A stretch of DNA of 5,421 nucleotides from Lachnospiraceae bacterium (GTDB lineage Bacteria > Bacillota_A > Clostridia > Lachnospirales > Lachnospiraceae). The DNA is taken from positions 1 through 5,421 of the forward strand of contig JAEEWS010000071.1 in the NCBI GenBank assembly GCA_016287765.1. Reading direction: 5' to 3'. A program made the position numbers and the translations under genes. The notes beneath the pieces were generated by a model. The model was not told the DNA's origin. It was given only the letters and a program-made list of their open reading frames with translations, and did no database searches. Shown here in pieces: positions 1 to 5,309 of this stretch; the first letter of the stretch is position 1, and every line of letters starts with the position of its first letter.

Positions 1-163
1 GGATAAACGCTGAAGGCATCTAAGCGTGAAGCCCCCCTCAAGATAAGATATCCCATAGCACAAGCTAGTAAGACCCCTTGAAGACGACAAGGTTGATAGG
101 TGAAAGGTGGAAGAGTGGTAACACTCGGAGCTGATTCATACTAATAGGTCGAGGGCTTAACCA
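1..163 (+). rRNA. 23S ribosomal RNA, 3' end (partial)
   Basis: This is the 3' terminal part of the large-subunit rRNA. It is recognised by the conserved blocks GCTGAAGGCATCTAAG (10-25), AAGACGACAAGGTTGATAGG, CTAATAGGTCGAGGGC and the closing GCTTAACC at 155-162. That last block would pair with the GGTTAAG-type sequence at the 5' end of 23S rRNA, which lies outside the window. The gene is cut by the left edge. The exact mature 3' end cannot be fixed from sequence and is placed within a few bases of 162-165. Confidence 0.96.
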
Positions 164-252
164 AAGTGGTTCTTGAAAGAATGGATGATTAGTATACAGT
201 TTTGAAGGTACACAATAGGTCGTGGACATAGTTCATGACCTTTTACCTTTAT
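164..252 (+). other. 23S-tRNA spacer without a 5S gene
   Basis: The spacer is only 89 bases, too short for a 5S rRNA of about 117 bases, and I see no 5S-like sequence in it. It holds a short inverted repeat TTCTTGAAAGAA (171-182) and a larger hairpin at 217-241. It is presumably transcribed as part of the rRNA precursor and removed when 23S and the tRNA are processed. Confidence 0.7.
217..241 (+). other. Hairpin in the rRNA-tRNA spacer
   Basis: AGGTCGTG (217-224) pairs with CATGACCT (234-241) as an 8-bp stem containing one G-U pair, around a 9-base loop. Only about four T residues follow, so it is at best a weak terminator. A processing hairpin between 23S and the tRNA is the more likely role, but this is inference. 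Confidence 0.4.
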
Positions 253-324
253 TCCTCGATAGCTCAATGGTAGAGCACTCGGCTGTTAACCGAGGTGTTG
301 TTGGTTCGAGCCCAATTCGGGGAG
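253..324 (+). tRNA. tRNA-Asn (anticodon GTT)
   Basis: A full cloverleaf can be drawn. The acceptor stem is TCCTCGA (253-259) with TCGGGGA (317-323), including one T-G wobble. The D arm is GCTC/GAGC (262-265/273-276). The anticodon stem is CTCGG/CCGAG (278-282/290-294) around loop CTGTTAA, with anticodon GTT at 285-287. The T arm is GTTGG/CCAAT (300-304/312-316) with loop TTCGAGC. G324 is the discriminator base. The next bases are TACA, so CCA is not encoded and must be added by tRNA nucleotidyltransferase. The gene is probably co-transcribed with the rRNA operon. Confidence 0.97.
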
Positions 325-331
325 TACATTG

Positions 332-359
332 CAGACAGTTTCGACTGTCTGTTTTTTTT
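332..359 (+). terminator. Rho-independent terminator of the rRNA-tRNA operon
   Basis: CAGACAGT (332-339) and ACTGTCTG (344-351) form a perfect 8-bp stem closed by a stable TTCG tetraloop, followed by eight T residues (352-359). It lies 7 bases past the tRNA and closes the rRNA transcription unit. Confidence 0.93.
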
Positions 360-370
360 ATCTCCGAATC

Positions 371-399
371 TTGCCTTTTTTACCCCATTGTTTTATATT
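371..399 (+). promoter_or_regulatory. Candidate sigma-A promoter for the DUF1538-PII unit
   Basis: TTGCCT (371-376) and TATATT (394-399) are separated by 17 bases and match 4/6 and 5/6 of the consensus. The predicted transcript would have a leader of about 95 bases before the start at 503. The gap 360-502 is strongly AT-rich, so chance matches are likely. A perfect TTGACA at 472-477 also exists, but it has only a poor -10 (TATTTC, 496-501) and would start transcription at the start codon itself. I see no riboswitch or terminator-type hairpin in this gap. Confidence 0.3.
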
Positions 400-502
400 T
401 AATCATATATTCATATCAGTTCCATACACACTATTCCTTAAGATGTATTTTTAATGCAATTTCATTCATTATTGACATTTCGATTTTTGTACGGGTATTT
501 CC

Positions 503-2038
503 ATGTTTGAACATAAGGATGTTACAATTGAAAAGATCAAAGAGTCATGTCGTTCGGTAGTTCCCATTTCAGGGATCGTTCTGGCACTGACTTTATTTTT
601 TATTCCTTTGAGCAGCGGATTGCTCCTTTCTTTTCTGCTCGGTTCTGTTTTGATTATCATAGGTATGGCTCTTTTTAACATCGGATCCGATGTTTCAATG
701 AGTCAGATCGGCGGAAACATCGGAGCAAAGATGACACAGTCGAGAAACATCTTTTTTATCCTTGGGTTGAGTCTCGCGCTCGGTATCGCTATTACCGTCG
801 CTGAACCGGATCTTCAGGTCCTTGCATCTAACGCTTCAAACATTAACAGGATGGCTTTGATAATCACCGTTTCTGTGGGCGTAGGCTTTTTCCTGATGCT
901 TGCCATGCTTCGTATCTTTTTCGGGATTCCGCTTAAATATTTGTTATTTGTTTTTTACGGGGCTGTTTTTGTCCTTGCTTTTCTTACCCGGCCGGATATG
1001 CTTTCCGTTGCCTTTGATGCCGGCGGAGTAACGACGGGGCCCATGACGGTTCCTTTCATAATGGCATTGGGCGTGGGTGTTGCCTCTATAAGAAGTGATA
1101 AAAGAGCAAAGGCGGATTCTTTCGGACTTGTCTCTTTGTGCTCCATAGGTCCGATACTTGCGGTATTCATCCTCGGCTTTTTCTATAAGGACGGTGCCTC
1201 CGAGCCGCTCGGGCTTCTTGAAGTCAGGAATTTTGACATTTCGGTTTCTCTTGGGCTGGGTTACCTGAAAGCGTTTCCCGAGTACATTTCGGAGGTTGCA
1301 CTTGCACTCCTTCCCATTTTCTGTTTCTTCATGCTTTTTCAGGTGATCTCTCTCAGATTAAACAAAAAAGCGATGACCAGGATCATGGTGGGCATCCTTT
1401 ATACCTATGCGGGGCTGGTCCTTTTCCTGACCGGAGTTAATGTCGGGTTTTCGTCACTCGGTTTCTGTCTGGGCGAGTCCATCGGAAATTCGAAAGCAGC
1501 CTGGACAGCCGTTCCCTTCGCGATGCTCATGGGATGGTTCATAATCAATGCCGAGCCGGCTGTACAGATCCTTAACAAACAGGTCAATGAGATCTCCGCG
1601 GGTGCGATCAGCGAAAAGGTGATGGGACGTTCTCTTTCCGTTGCAATTGCCGTAGCAATGGGACTTGCTTTGGTGAGGGTTCTGACAGGGCTTCCCATCC
1701 TGTATTTTGTGTTACCCGGTTATTTGATCGCTTTGATCTTGGCGATCTTTGTCTCACCGACGTTTACAGCCATTGCATTTGATGCGGGTGGTGTAGCATC
1801 CGGCCCCCTGACGGCGACTTTTGCACTTCCTTTTGCGATGGGCGTCTGTATGGCAACGGGCGGAAATGTAATGACCGATGCGTTCGGACTTGTGGCTCTG
1901 GTTGCTATGATGCCTCTTATCACGGTTCAGATCATGGGCGCGATCGCCATGGTGAAAACGAGAAAGGCTGCAAAAACCGTTACGTTGCCTGATTCCGTCG
2001 GAAACGACGAGATCATCGAACTTTGGGAGGTGGAGTGA
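503..2038 (+). CDS. DUF1538 family membrane transporter, two-repeat form
   Basis: This is a 511-residue, very hydrophobic inner-membrane protein with about a dozen or more predicted helices. It consists of two homologous halves. The first half carries AEP (100-102), FDAGGVTTGP (171-180) and DSFGLV (205-210). The second carries AEP (350-352), FDAGGVASGP (426-435) and DAFGLV (459-464), an offset of about 250-255 residues. These are hallmarks of DUF1538. From memory of the literature, a DUF1538 pair (UmpA/UmpB of Halomonas) was reported to act as a Na+(Li+,K+)/H+ antiporter. A cation/proton exchange role here is therefore an inference, with both halves joined in one chain. The buried acidic residues E101, D172, E351 and D427 are candidates for ion binding. 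The ATG at 503 lacks a good ribosome binding site, but no better in-frame start is seen, and it places the first helix at about residue 18. The stop overlaps the start of a PII-like gene by one base, so the two are probably translated together. Confidence 0.9.
   Translation: MFEHKDVTIEKIKESCRSVVPISGIVLALTLFFIPLSSGLLLSFLLGSVLIIIGMALFNIGSDVSMSQIGGNIGAKMTQSRNIFFILGLSLALGIAITVAEPDLQVLASNASNINRMALIITVSVGVGFFLMLAMLRIFFGIPLKYLLFVFYGAVFVLAFLTRPDMLSVAFDAGGVTTGPMTVPFIMALGVGVASIRSDKRAKADSFGLVSLCSIGPILAVFILGFFYKDGASEPLGLLEVRNFDISVSLGLGYLKAFPEYISEVALALLPIFCFFMLFQVISLRLNKKAMTRIMVGILYTYAGLVLFLTGVNVGFSSLGFCLGESIGNSKAAWTAVPFAMLMGWFIINAEPAVQILNKQVNEISAGAISEKVMGRSLSVAIAVAMGLALVRVLTGLPILYFVLPGYLIALILAIFVSPTFTAIAFDAGGVASGPLTATFALPFAMGVCMATGGNVMTDAFGLVALVAMMPLITVQIMGAIAMVKTRKAAKTVTLPDSVGNDEIIELWEVE
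2025..2030 (+). promoter_or_regulatory. Ribosome binding site fixing the PII-like start
   Basis: GGGAGG lies 7 bases before the ATG at 2038, inside the last codons of the DUF1538 gene. It supports ATG 2038 over an upstream TTG at 2023, which sits before this site. Together with the overlapping TGATG it indicates translational coupling. Confidence 0.75.
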
Positions 2039-2706
2039 TGGAGCTGTATTATGTTGTAAGCATATTGGATCGCAGTCGGGCTGATAAAATGGTGGAGCTC
2101 TATAAAGATGCGGGCATAACGGTCTGCCTTTCGACTCTTGCGAGAGGAACCGCCAAAAAATCACATCTGGATCTTCATGAGCTTGAAGCCACCGAAAAAA
2201 CAATAGTAAATGCAGTTGCATCGGGACATTCCGTGAAGCAGTTGATGAAAAATGCAAAGAAGCAGCTTTACATAGACATTCCGGGAAATGGGATCATGCT
2301 TTCGATACCGATGAAAAGCGTAGCGGGGCAAAAAACGTTGGATTTTATGACAAAAGGTCAGAATGCAGGAGGGACGGTTCCCAAAATGAAATTTTCGAAT
2401 GAATTGATCGTGATCATATTAAATGAAGGACATGCGGACACTGTGATGGACGCAGCAAGGGAAGCCGGAGCAACGGGTGGAACCGTGCTTCATGCAAAAG
2501 GCACAGGCAGTGCCAACGCCGAGAAATTCTTTGGCGTATCGATAGCCGAAGAAAAGGATCTGATCTACATCCTTGCACCTTCCAAAAAGAAGGCCGACAT
2601 AATGAAGGCAGTGAACGAAAAATGCGGCCTCGGCACTGAAGCGGGAGCTGTCAGCTTCTCACTCCCCGTTTCCGATGTGGCAGGCATACGCCGCATCGAC
2701 GACTGA
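2038..2706 (+). CDS. Tandem PII-like signalling protein
   Basis: This is a 222-residue soluble protein, about twice the 112 residues of a GlnB/GlnK protein. Residues 121-218 read as a PII fold: strand ELIVIIL, helix HADTVMDAAREAG, strand then HAKGTG (152-157), strand DLIYILA, helix KKADIMKAVNEKCG, then GAVSFSLPVSDVAGI. Residues 2-97 follow the same order: YYVVSIL, helix ADKMVELYKDAG, LARGTA (34-39), helix VKQLMKNA, GIMLSIPMKSVAG. The halves align with an offset of 118-119 residues, so this is an internal duplication. PII proteins are trimeric sensors of ATP/ADP and often 2-oxoglutarate, and they gate partner transporters or enzymes. I see no equivalent of the uridylylated T-loop Tyr51. Overlap with the DUF1538 gene makes that transporter the likely partner. 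The effector and the assembly form (two domains per chain against a trimeric fold) are unknown. NCBI-style naming would be P-II family nitrogen regulator, but a role in nitrogen control is not shown. Confidence 0.85.
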   Translation: MELYYVVSILDRSRADKMVELYKDAGITVCLSTLARGTAKKSHLDLHELEATEKTIVNAVASGHSVKQLMKNAKKQLYIDIPGNGIMLSIPMKSVAGQKTLDFMTKGQNAGGTVPKMKFSNELIVIILNEGHADTVMDAAREAGATGGTVLHAKGTGSANAEKFFGVSIAEEKDLIYILAPSKKKADIMKAVNEKCGLGTEAGAVSFSLPVSDVAGIRRIDD

Positions 2707-2715
2707 CCTTTTTGG

Positions 2716-2730
2716 ACCCCGGGACGGGGT
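2716..2730 (+). other. GC-rich hairpin between the PII-like and lipoprotein genes
   Basis: ACCCC (2716-2720) pairs with GGGGT (2726-2730) across a 5-base loop. No T-run follows, so it is not a standard terminator. It may shape or stabilise the mRNA between the two genes. Transcription could continue into the lipoprotein gene 58 bases on, for which I see no convincing separate promoter. Confidence 0.35.
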
Positions 2731-2764
2731 TAGAGGTACATTTTTCGAAGTACGAGGAATTCAT

Positions 2765-3856
2765 ATGAAGATAAAAGTAACCATTTTTGCTGCATCAGCC
2801 TTGTTTCTTGCGGGTTGTGGCAGTTTCATCACCAACACTCCGGGGCCCGTGATCACGGATGTTCCGGCTGTTGAGAAGAATGAGTCCAAGGCAACGGATA
2901 CACCCACGCCTACGCCGACTCCCGCCAAGCCTTCGGATATGAGAGCGGAGACTGAAGCAGCAGAAGTGTTTCCGAATGACATACAGCGTGAGGCGGCAGC
3001 GATAATAGATGAAAGCATATGGGCCGCGCTGGACGGGGTATATGCCTATGAGCCCTTCATTCCCGAGGATTTCTATCTGACAGCGGAAAGCAGGCCGTTT
3101 AAAGTGGAATGGGAGGTTTACAGTTCTTGTGATCCCTCATCAGAAAAGCTTGCCCGTAAGATCGAGGAACTGTCGGCGGATCTTGGGGCATTTCGTATAA
3201 AGGAAAGCGAATGGGGAAAGTCACTGGTGATAGATACGCTCACAGCCAACACTCTGCTGGTGTTCACGGATCCGAGGCTGATGTGCTACCAGCTCACGGG
3301 CTTTGACAGAAATGATGTCGTAAACGGTTATTTTGATCCAAACACGGGCACTTCCGCAGCAGTTACTCCGGGAACTCCGAAAATGGAAAAGCTGAAACAT
3401 GACATGGAAGTTTTTGATGCAGTTTTAAAACGTGTGACGGACAAAATGCCTGAGGACTACTCAGATGCACAAAAATATACTTACCTTGCCATGGTGCTGG
3501 CGACGAAATGCAACTATGATAAGACGTATGCCATTCCTACGAACGGAACGGCCTACGGGGCTCTGGTGAACGGCTGTGCCATATGCCAGGGATATGCGTC
3601 GGCTTATCAACTGCTCTGCGAAGCGGCAGACCTTTCCTGCAGCATGGTGGAAGGACAGGCTGACGGCGTGGGGCACATGTGGAATCTTGTCACATTGAAC
3701 GACGAGACCTATTATGTGGATGTGACATGGGCTGACGGGGACGGGATCACGGAGCCTGACTTTGAAACCTATATTTTCATGTCGGAAGAGGAAGCAGCAG
3801 AGCAGGATCACACCCGCACCAACGGACCGAAAGCCACAGGTGAGACTTTAAGATGA
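2765..3856 (+). CDS. Transglutaminase-like domain lipoprotein
   Basis: This is a 363-residue lipoprotein. The N-terminus MKIK, a hydrophobic stretch and lipobox LAGC (15-18) predict lipidation at Cys18 and anchoring to the outer face of the membrane. A TPTPTPTP linker (46-53) follows, typical of Gram-positive surface proteins. Residues 60-200 form a region I do not recognise. The C-terminal part is a transglutaminase-like (papain-fold) domain with a plausible complete triad: Cys274 in CQGYA, His304 in GHMWN and Asp319 in YYVDVTW. Domains of this family act as cysteine proteases or transglutaminases in many bacteria, and the substrate here is unknown. ATG 2765 is chosen because GAGGA (2754-2758) lies 6 bases upstream and the signal peptide begins there; a longer frame from 2675 would place 30 odd residues before the signal. 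The protein ends soon after the domain, perhaps slightly short at the C-terminus. It may share a transcript with the upstream pair, but no functional link is evident. Confidence 0.9.
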   Translation: MKIKVTIFAASALFLAGCGSFITNTPGPVITDVPAVEKNESKATDTPTPTPTPAKPSDMRAETEAAEVFPNDIQREAAAIIDESIWAALDGVYAYEPFIPEDFYLTAESRPFKVEWEVYSSCDPSSEKLARKIEELSADLGAFRIKESEWGKSLVIDTLTANTLLVFTDPRLMCYQLTGFDRNDVVNGYFDPNTGTSAAVTPGTPKMEKLKHDMEVFDAVLKRVTDKMPEDYSDAQKYTYLAMVLATKCNYDKTYAIPTNGTAYGALVNGCAICQGYASAYQLLCEAADLSCSMVEGQADGVGHMWNLVTLNDETYYVDVTWADGDGITEPDFETYIFMSEEEAAEQDHTRTNGPKATGETLR

Positions 3857-3900
3857 TAATTCTTGCCACGCTTATGGATGGATTTTCCGGAGTGATTTAA
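3853..3900 (+). pseudogene. 15-codon ORF coupled to the lipoprotein stop, possible gene remnant
   Basis: An ATG at 3853 overlaps the lipoprotein stop (ATGA), has AGGTGAG (3838-3844) 8 bases upstream, and opens a frame reading MIILATLMDGFSGVI before TAA at 3898-3900. The coupled start with a fair ribosome binding site looks like the beginning of a further operon gene. The frame ends just where AT-rich sequence and a new promoter begin. It may be a truncated gene, a tiny peptide or chance. No terminator was found after the lipoprotein gene (3857-3924). Confidence 0.22.
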
Positions 3901-3924
3901 TATCGGCAGCAGTAAATACCTTTG

Positions 3925-3953
3925 TTGATAATCACAAAAAAGTGTGGTATAAT
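3925..3953 (+). promoter_or_regulatory. Strong sigma-A promoter of the nucleotidyltransferase cassette
   Basis: TTGATA (3925-3930), a 17-base spacer and a perfect TATAAT (3948-3953) preceded by TGG (extended -10) make a near-consensus vegetative promoter. Transcription would start near 3960, about 30 bases before the first gene. A small palindrome TGATAATCA (3926-3934) overlaps the -35, and CAC-AAAAAA-GTG lies in the spacer (3933-3944). Either could be an operator for autoregulation, but both are short. Confidence 0.85.
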
Positions 3954-3988
3954 GTACCCTACAAAACTGAAAAATATTTGGAGAATGT

Positions 3989-4639
3989 ATGGGCAGAAAT
4001 GATAGTGAATATGAAAGCCTTAATAAGCGGCTTAATGAGATTAAAAATAAAATAAATACTTATCCCAAAGGCTGTTTACGATATAGAGTGATGCACGGAA
4101 AGGAATATTGCTATCTTCAGTTCAGAGAAGGCGGGCATATTAGAAGTCTATATCTTAAGAGAGATGAGATAGAAAAAACATGTGCGGCTATTGAGACAAG
4201 AAAAGAACTGGAAAAGCAGGCAAAGGAACTGGAAAAACGATTATCCCTCTATGCTCAGCTTATAGGAAAACACAAAAAATATCGACCGGTCAGAAATGTA
4301 GACTATGAGCAATACACGTTGTTTATGTCAACTGTTGCTCACGATCATAAGAATATGCAGCGGGATGCTTTTTTGGAAAAGTATGATGAATCAAAATTCA
4401 GAGGACTTAACAAACGATATCTTGCCGGGTATTTGGATCATATAAACGGTATAGACAGAGGTTACAGAAGAAAAACCAATGATCTTGTTCTGGATCCGTA
4501 TACCTATCTTATGTACTTTAAGTATGACAAAAAGGAAGTCCTTGAGGAGGAACTGGAGCGAGCGATCCCGGCTTTTTTAAACAGAGGTCTTTTGATAACC
4601 GATGTACAGGAGGCGGTAAGTGGCACATTTAGTCAATGA
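3989..4639 (+). CDS. Coiled-coil protein, partner of a nucleotidyltransferase (possible antitoxin)
   Basis: This is a 216-residue, highly charged soluble protein of unknown function. GGAG (3980-3983) lies 5 bases before the ATG. Residues 5-22 are helical. Residues 27-56 carry a KG-x7-GKEYCYLQFREGG-x-IRSLYL pattern, probably a beta hairpin, similar to a motif I know from small Firmicutes proteins and DUF6788-like sequences. Residues 57-93 form a Lys/Glu-rich helix, probably a coiled coil. The C-terminal part (105-216) is mixed charged and aromatic, with DPYTYLMYFKY at 169-179, and is not recognised. I see no clear helix-turn-helix. It is the first gene of a compact pair whose second encodes a nucleotidyltransferase, and the two overlap by 20 bases. 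In AbiE and MenAT-like systems the antitoxin commonly precedes the nucleotidyltransferase toxin, so an antitoxin or regulatory role is plausible but inferred only from arrangement. It is markedly AT-rich relative to the upstream genes. Confidence 0.8.
   Translation: MGRNDSEYESLNKRLNEIKNKINTYPKGCLRYRVMHGKEYCYLQFREGGHIRSLYLKRDEIEKTCAAIETRKELEKQAKELEKRLSLYAQLIGKHKKYRPVRNVDYEQYTLFMSTVAHDHKNMQRDAFLEKYDESKFRGLNKRYLAGYLDHINGIDRGYRRKTNDLVLDPYTYLMYFKYDKKEVLEEELERAIPAFLNRGLLITDVQEAVSGTFSQ
4608..4613 (+). promoter_or_regulatory. Perfect ribosome binding site for the GTG start of the nucleotidyltransferase
   Basis: AGGAGG lies 6 bases upstream of GTG 4620, inside the end of the preceding gene. Its perfect match and spacing decide the non-ATG start and point to coupled, possibly efficient translation of the second gene. 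Confidence 0.85.
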
Positions 4640-5198
4640 GGAATATCTTTACAGGGAAAATATTGATGAATACTTTGACTGTTTAGCAAAGAATATTGAC
4701 GAAGCAGGTATAGGTAAACATAAGATACTGGTAGTTGGCGGAGCTGCAATGGCACTGAAATATCACGACGGAAGATCTACTGTCGATATTGATATTTGTT
4801 TTCGCGAGCAAAATAATCTGTATTCATGTTGCAAAAAGGTTGCTGAGAAATATGATCTTCCTGAAGACTGGATCAATTCAGATGTTATGCATTCGGAATC
4901 TTTTTCTTACGCGTTGTTTGAAAATGCGAATCTCTACAGAACATTTTACGATGTTTTGGAAGTGTACGTAGTAGATGATATAGACATATATTGTATGAAA
5001 CTTGTTTCTTTTCGTCCGAAAGATGTTCAGGATATGGAGGTCTTGGCTGAAACACTTAAGGCTAAAGGGGTTACATCCGACCAAATGATTAAAAACTTTG
5101 TCAGATTGTATGGGGATGAGTTCCTTTTGCGAAAAGACAGCAGAAAGATACGCTTTATGGAAGCACAACTAAGATCAATTGATAAAGAAATCCCATAA
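4620..5198 (+). CDS. DUF6036/AbiEii-like nucleotidyltransferase (possible toxin)
   Basis: This is a 192-residue protein with a minimal nucleotidyltransferase fold of the DNA polymerase beta superfamily. Strand KILVVGG and helix AAMALKY (35-48) are followed by TVDIDICF (54-61), giving the GG...DxD signature with metal-binding Asp56 and Asp58. Further on, EVYVVDDIDIYCMKL (114-128) and FRPKDVQDME (131-140) match the Lys and Arg/Asp-containing C-terminal part of DUF6036 and AbiEii-type proteins. Members of the wider group include toxins that transfer nucleotides to tRNA (MenT) and abortive-infection effectors; others are uncharacterised. The catalytic residues look intact, so it should be active. 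The start is GTG, set by a perfect AGGAGG, and it overlaps the upstream gene by 20 bases. A terminator follows directly. The spacing between GG and DxD differs from the GSxxRG...SDxDL motif of HEPN-associated MNT antitoxins, so I favour the AbiEii/DUF6036 type. Toxicity is inferred, not shown. Confidence 0.8.
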   Translation: MAHLVNEEYLYRENIDEYFDCLAKNIDEAGIGKHKILVVGGAAMALKYHDGRSTVDIDICFREQNNLYSCCKKVAEKYDLPEDWINSDVMHSESFSYALFENANLYRTFYDVLEVYVVDDIDIYCMKLVSFRPKDVQDMEVLAETLKAKGVTSDQMIKNFVRLYGDEFLLRKDSRKIRFMEAQLRSIDKEIP

Positions 5199-5204
5199 TC
5201 CCCC

Positions 5205-5236
5205 GTGCAGTGACAAACTGTCACTGCACTTTTTTT
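5205..5236 (+). terminator. Rho-independent terminator of the nucleotidyltransferase cassette
   Basis: GTGCAGTGACA (5205-5215) and TGTCACTGCAC (5219-5229) form a perfect 11-bp stem with a 3-base loop, followed by seven T residues (5230-5236). It starts 6 bases after the nucleotidyltransferase stop codon. There is no A-run on the left side, so it acts in the + direction only. Confidence 0.95.
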
Positions 5237-5239
5237 ATG

Positions 5240-5278
5240 ACAATGGACCGCTGCATAGCAGGGGAGAGACTCCATTGT
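5240..5278. repeat. Inverted repeat with nested hairpin
   Basis: ACAATGGA (5240-5247) and TCCATTGT (5271-5278) form a perfect 8-bp inverted repeat. Inside it CTGC-ATA-GCAG (5251-5261) forms a second small stem. It lies after the cassette terminator and upstream of the likely start of the next transcript, so it is probably not in an mRNA unless another promoter exists. No T-run follows on either strand. It may be a protein binding site or a relic; the function is unknown. Confidence 0.4.
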
Positions 5279-5309
5279 ATACAGCAAACACCACCTAAAG
5301 TGACTAAAC

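Noticed and set aside
300..324. tRNA 3' end as an integration site of a mobile element
   Set aside because: No copy of the tRNA 3' end recurs in the window and no integrase gene is present.
222..560. Open reading frame of 112 codons across the tRNA and terminator
   Set aside because: It overlaps the tRNA-Asn gene, its terminator and the start of the DUF1538 gene in another frame, and its sequence has no coding character.
2023..2040. Upstream TTG start at 2023 for the PII-like gene
   Set aside because: The GGGAGG site lies downstream of it and is correctly spaced for ATG 2038.
955..2257. Minus-strand open frames at 955-1170, 1405-1698, 1720-1923 and 1754-2257
   Set aside because: They are antisense shadows of the DUF1538 and PII-like genes, whose + strand products have clear family motifs.
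2716..2730. Terminator after the PII-like gene
   Set aside because: The GC-rich hairpin is short and no T-run follows.
2675..2764. N-terminal extension of the lipoprotein from 2675
   Set aside because: It overlaps the PII-like gene and would put 30 residues before a standard lipoprotein signal peptide. ATG 2765 has its own GAGGA site.
2761..3811. Minus-strand open frames at 2761-3018 and 3461-3811
   Set aside because: Antisense to the lipoprotein gene, including its repeat-rich linker, which produces long open frames by composition.
4789..5287. Open frames at 4789-4971 (+), 4878-5168 (-) and 5027-5287 (-)
   Set aside because: They lie within or antisense to the nucleotidyltransferase gene and its terminator and lack ribosome binding sites or recognisable motifs.
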